Below are positions 61,913 to 64,000 of a stretch of DNA of 64,000 nt, piece by piece. This DNA is from Streptomyces globisporus (GTDB lineage Bacteria > Actinomycetota > Actinomycetes > Streptomycetales > Streptomycetaceae): assembly GCA_014649555.1 (NCBI GenBank), contig BMTG01000003.1:554694-618693 (forward strand). The letters run 5' to 3'. The notes beneath the pieces were generated by a model, which saw only the letters and a program-made list of their open reading frames with translations, searched no databases and was not told the DNA's origin. Numbering within the stretch: the first letter of the stretch is position 1; every line of letters begins with the position of its first letter. A program made the translations under genes and the position numbers.

Positions 61913-62848
61913 ATGCCGCGACCGTTGTGGGCCGGTGCCATCAGCTTCGGGCTGGTCACGATCCCGGTGAAGATCGTGTCCGCGACCGAGGACCATGACG
62001 TCCACTTCCACCGGGTGCACCTCACGGACATGGGACGGGTGCGGACGCGGAAGGTCTGCGAGCTCGACGGCGAGGTCGTGTCCCAGGACGAGATCGGCAG
62101 GGGCTACGAGATCGCGAAGGACGAGACGGTCCCGGTGACGGACGAGGAGCTGGAGCAGATGCCGCTGCCGACGGCGAAGGCGATCGAGATCGCCGCGTTC
62201 GTCGACGCCGACACGATCGACCCGGTCCGCATCAGCGACTCCTACTACCTGGCCGCCGACGGACAGGTCGCCGCCAAGCCCTACACCCTGCTCCGCAAAG
62301 CCCTGGAGCGGTCCTCGAAGGTCGCGGTAGCGAAGTTCGCCTGGCACGGCCGCGAGCGCCTGGGCCTGCTGCGGATCCGAGAGGGCGCGATCGTGCTGCA
62401 CTCCATGAAGTGGCCCGACGAGGTCCGCAACCCCGACGAGCTGGCCCCGCGCGAGGTCGAGGTCGGCGAGGAGGAGATCGACCAGGCGTTGGAGCTGGCC
62501 GAGCGGATGACGATCGAGGACCTGTCCGGCTTCCACGACGAGTACCGCGAGGCTCTGGAGAACATCATCGCGGCGAAGGCCGAGGGCAAGCCCCTCCCCG
62601 CCCCGGCCGAGGACGAGGGGAAGGAGAAGGGCGAGGTCGTAGACCTGATGGCCGCCCTGAACGCCTCAGTCAAGGCCGCGAAGGAATCGCGGGGTGAGGA
62701 CGGCGAGGACGCCACCGTGCACGAGATGCGGCCGTCGAAGACGACCGCCAGGAAGGCACAGTCGAAGAAGACGGCCGCGTCGAAGAAGTCCACGGCGCCG
62801 AAGAAGACGGCGAAGAAGACTGCCGCGAAGAAGCGCAGTGCCTCCTGA
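61913..62848 (+). CDS. ku: Ku protein for non-homologous end joining
   Basis: A 311-aa bacterial Ku homologue that binds double-strand DNA ends as a homodimer ring and recruits ligase. The start MPRPLWAGAISFGLVTIPVK is the family signature; DDEVRNPDEL-type and MTIEDLSGFHDEYREAL segments follow. The last 60 residues are a Lys/Ala/Thr-rich tail (KKTAASKKSTAPKKTAKK), an extra DNA-binding region common in Streptomyces Ku. GGAGG lies upstream of the ATG. It overlaps or abuts the ligase gene, so the pair forms a two-gene NHEJ operon. Confidence 0.95.
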   Translation: MPRPLWAGAISFGLVTIPVKIVSATEDHDVHFHRVHLTDMGRVRTRKVCELDGEVVSQDEIGRGYEIAKDETVPVTDEELEQMPLPTAKAIEIAAFVDADTIDPVRISDSYYLAADGQVAAKPYTLLRKALERSSKVAVAKFAWHGRERLGLLRIREGAIVLHSMKWPDEVRNPDELAPREVEVGEEEIDQALELAERMTIEDLSGFHDEYREALENIIAAKAEGKPLPAPAEDEGKEKGEVVDLMAALNASVKAAKESRGEDGEDATVHEMRPSKTTARKAQSKKTAASKKSTAPKKTAKKTAAKKRSAS

Positions 62849-63824
62849 CCCTCCTGCTGCTGCGGGTGCCGTGCTGCCGAGGATCGCGCCGATGCTCGCA
62901 ACCCCCGGAGACCTGCCGTCCGCGGCAGTTGAGGACCGGTGGGCGTTCGAGGTGAAGCAGGACGGCCAGCGGGCCATGGTCTACCTGCCGGGCGACGGCA
63001 CGATCCTCCTGCGCGCTCGTTCGGGTACGGACATCACCGCCGCCTACCCCGAGCTCCTCCCCCTCGCCGACGCTCTCGGCTCGCGCAGCGCCGTACTGGA
63101 CGGGGAGATCGTCGCCCTCGACGACCAGGGCCGCAGCGACTTCGAGCGCCTCCAGCAGAGGATGGGCCTCGCCGGCGCCGCCGCCAAGGCCGCACGCATG
63201 GCGGCCCGGGTGCCCGCGCACCTGATGCTCTTCGACGTCGTGCACCTCGACGGCCGGCTGCTGACCGGGCTGCCGTACGCGGAGCGGCGGGTGCTGCTGG
63301 AAGGTCTCGGGCCGGCCGGGTCCGCCTGGTCGATGCCCGCGGCGATCACCGGCCACGGCGCCCAGGCATGGGAGATGGCCAAGGACGCCGGGCTGGAAGG
63401 GCTGATCGCGAAACGGCTCACCTCCCGGTACGAACCCGGGGCACGCTCGAAGACCTGGGTGAAGATCAAGGTGCACCGGCTCGCCGACGTCGTGATCGGG
63501 GGGTGGGTACCCGGGCGCGGACGGCTGACCGGTCTGCCCGGGGCCGTCCTGATCGGCGAGCGACGCGACGGATCGCTGCACTACGCGGGGAGCGTCGGCA
63601 CGGGCTGGAGCCATACCGAACGCACCCGCCTCGCCGAACTCCTCCAGACCGCGGCCGTCGCCACCTGCCCCTTCTCCCGGGTCCCGCCCGTGAGTGGGGC
63701 CCAGTGGGTCCTCCCCCGCCTCGTCGGCGAGGTCCGCTACACCTCCCGCACTCGCGCCGGACGCCTGCGCCACCCCTCCTGGCACCGGCTGCGCCCCGAC
63801 CTCGCTCCCGGCGGTCTGGCCTGA
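62838..63824 (+). CDS. ATP-dependent DNA ligase (LigD ligase-domain type)
   Basis: About 328 aa containing an adenylation domain and an OB-fold only; the polymerase and nuclease domains of full LigD are absent. The catalytic Lys is in FEVKQDGQRAMV (motif I); LDGEIVALD (motif III), LMLFDVVHLDG, GLEGLIAKR (motif IV) and TWVKIKVH (motif V) follow. The start is uncertain: the GTG at 62838 overlaps the Ku gene by 11 bp, with GTG 62871 and ATG 62892 as alternatives. It would seal breaks held by Ku. Confidence 0.88.
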   Translation: MPPDPPAAAGAVLPRIAPMLATPGDLPSAAVEDRWAFEVKQDGQRAMVYLPGDGTILLRARSGTDITAAYPELLPLADALGSRSAVLDGEIVALDDQGRSDFERLQQRMGLAGAAAKAARMAARVPAHLMLFDVVHLDGRLLTGLPYAERRVLLEGLGPAGSAWSMPAAITGHGAQAWEMAKDAGLEGLIAKRLTSRYEPGARSKTWVKIKVHRLADVVIGGWVPGRGRLTGLPGAVLIGERRDGSLHYAGSVGTGWSHTERTRLAELLQTAAVATCPFSRVPPVSGAQWVLPRLVGEVRYTSRTRAGRLRHPSWHRLRPDLAPGGLA

Positions 63825-63943
63825 GAGTGCGCCGGGCGGGCGTTCGAGACGGGGCGGAGCAGCAGGACGCTCTGTGCTCCCTCCTAGGGCGACCGCCTGG
63901 CCACCCGGCAAACGTCCGGCTGGTACATCGCGGCTCGTCGGGC

Positions 63944-64000
63944 TCAGCTGAACATGTCGAGGTAGTGCTGTGTGTGGACCGGGTGGTAGTCGCCGAAATC
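63944..64000 (-). CDS. C-terminus of a minus-strand gene (cut by window edge)
   Basis: The last 18 codons of an open frame read DFGDYHPVHTQHYLDMFS followed by TGA at 63944-63946. The frame is open to the window edge and has plausible codon use, convergent with the ligase gene. Too little is visible to name it. Confidence 0.4.
   Translation of the reverse strand, partial: DFGDYHPVHTQHYLDMFS

Overview
The window is high-GC actinobacterial DNA, almost certainly from a Streptomyces chromosome. Third codon positions are strongly G/C, GTG starts are frequent, and ATGA/GTGA stop-start overlaps are common. Typical Streptomyces families are present: an SSI-type protease inhibitor, a DmdR/IdeR iron box and a Ku/ligase pair. 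No rRNA, tRNA or CRISPR array was seen.

Layout. (1) 1-3067: the 3' part of a CobW-type zinc metallochaperone, a cysteine-free S18 paralogue (rpsR2, a zinc-saving ribosomal protein) and a DHA2 drug-efflux pump. (2) 3266-8155: a secreted subtilisin/trypsin inhibitor, then an iron-box-controlled siderophore import operon (ATPase, lipoprotein, fused double permease). (3) 8243-22328: a complete L-rhamnose regulon. The catabolic operon rhaI-rhaEW-rhaB-GH78 rhamnosidase runs on the minus strand. The ABC importer rhaT-P-Q-S and a LacI regulator run on the plus strand. Two matching operator-like palindromes lie in the divergent promoter region. (4) 22369-26533: a TOPRIM protein, an MFS pump, an NTF2-like protein and a secreted adenosine-deaminase-like enzyme. 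(5) 26739-34817: a LacI-controlled catabolic island of unknown substrate (FAD oxidoreductase, HyuA-type protein, small HExxH protein, permease, secreted beta-propeller glycosidase). (6) 34935-37079: an HSL-family esterase and an APH-like kinase.

(7) 37970-60518 is a biosynthetic cluster and the main interest of the window. It holds an atypical LuxR regulator, an enoyl-CoA hydratase, a two-gene ABC exporter, and then a tightly coupled operon. That operon encodes five ketosynthases (one canonical KAS II type, two KAS III type, two KAS II type lacking canonical catalytic residues), a fused CoA-transferase, four SDR ketoreductases, a CocE-type hydrolase, an acyl-CoA ligase and an enoyl-CoA-hydratase-like protein. 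A 279-aa alpha/beta hydrolase, a GbsR/MarR regulator and an amidohydrolase follow. No acyl carrier protein, malonyltransferase or FabZ-type dehydratase was seen. This composition matches the known macrotetrolide (nonactin/tetranactin) 'non' system, an ACP-less type II PKS. The hydratase-like gene would be nonS and the adjacent hydrolase nonR. I infer a macrotetrolide-type pathway acting on CoA thioesters; subunit-by-subunit assignment of the ketosynthases is not possible by eye.

(8) 60577-63824: a decayed tyrosine-recombinase gene, possibly a scar of mobile DNA at the edge of the cluster, followed by a Ku gene and an ATP-dependent DNA ligase for end joining. The right edge cuts a minus-strand gene.
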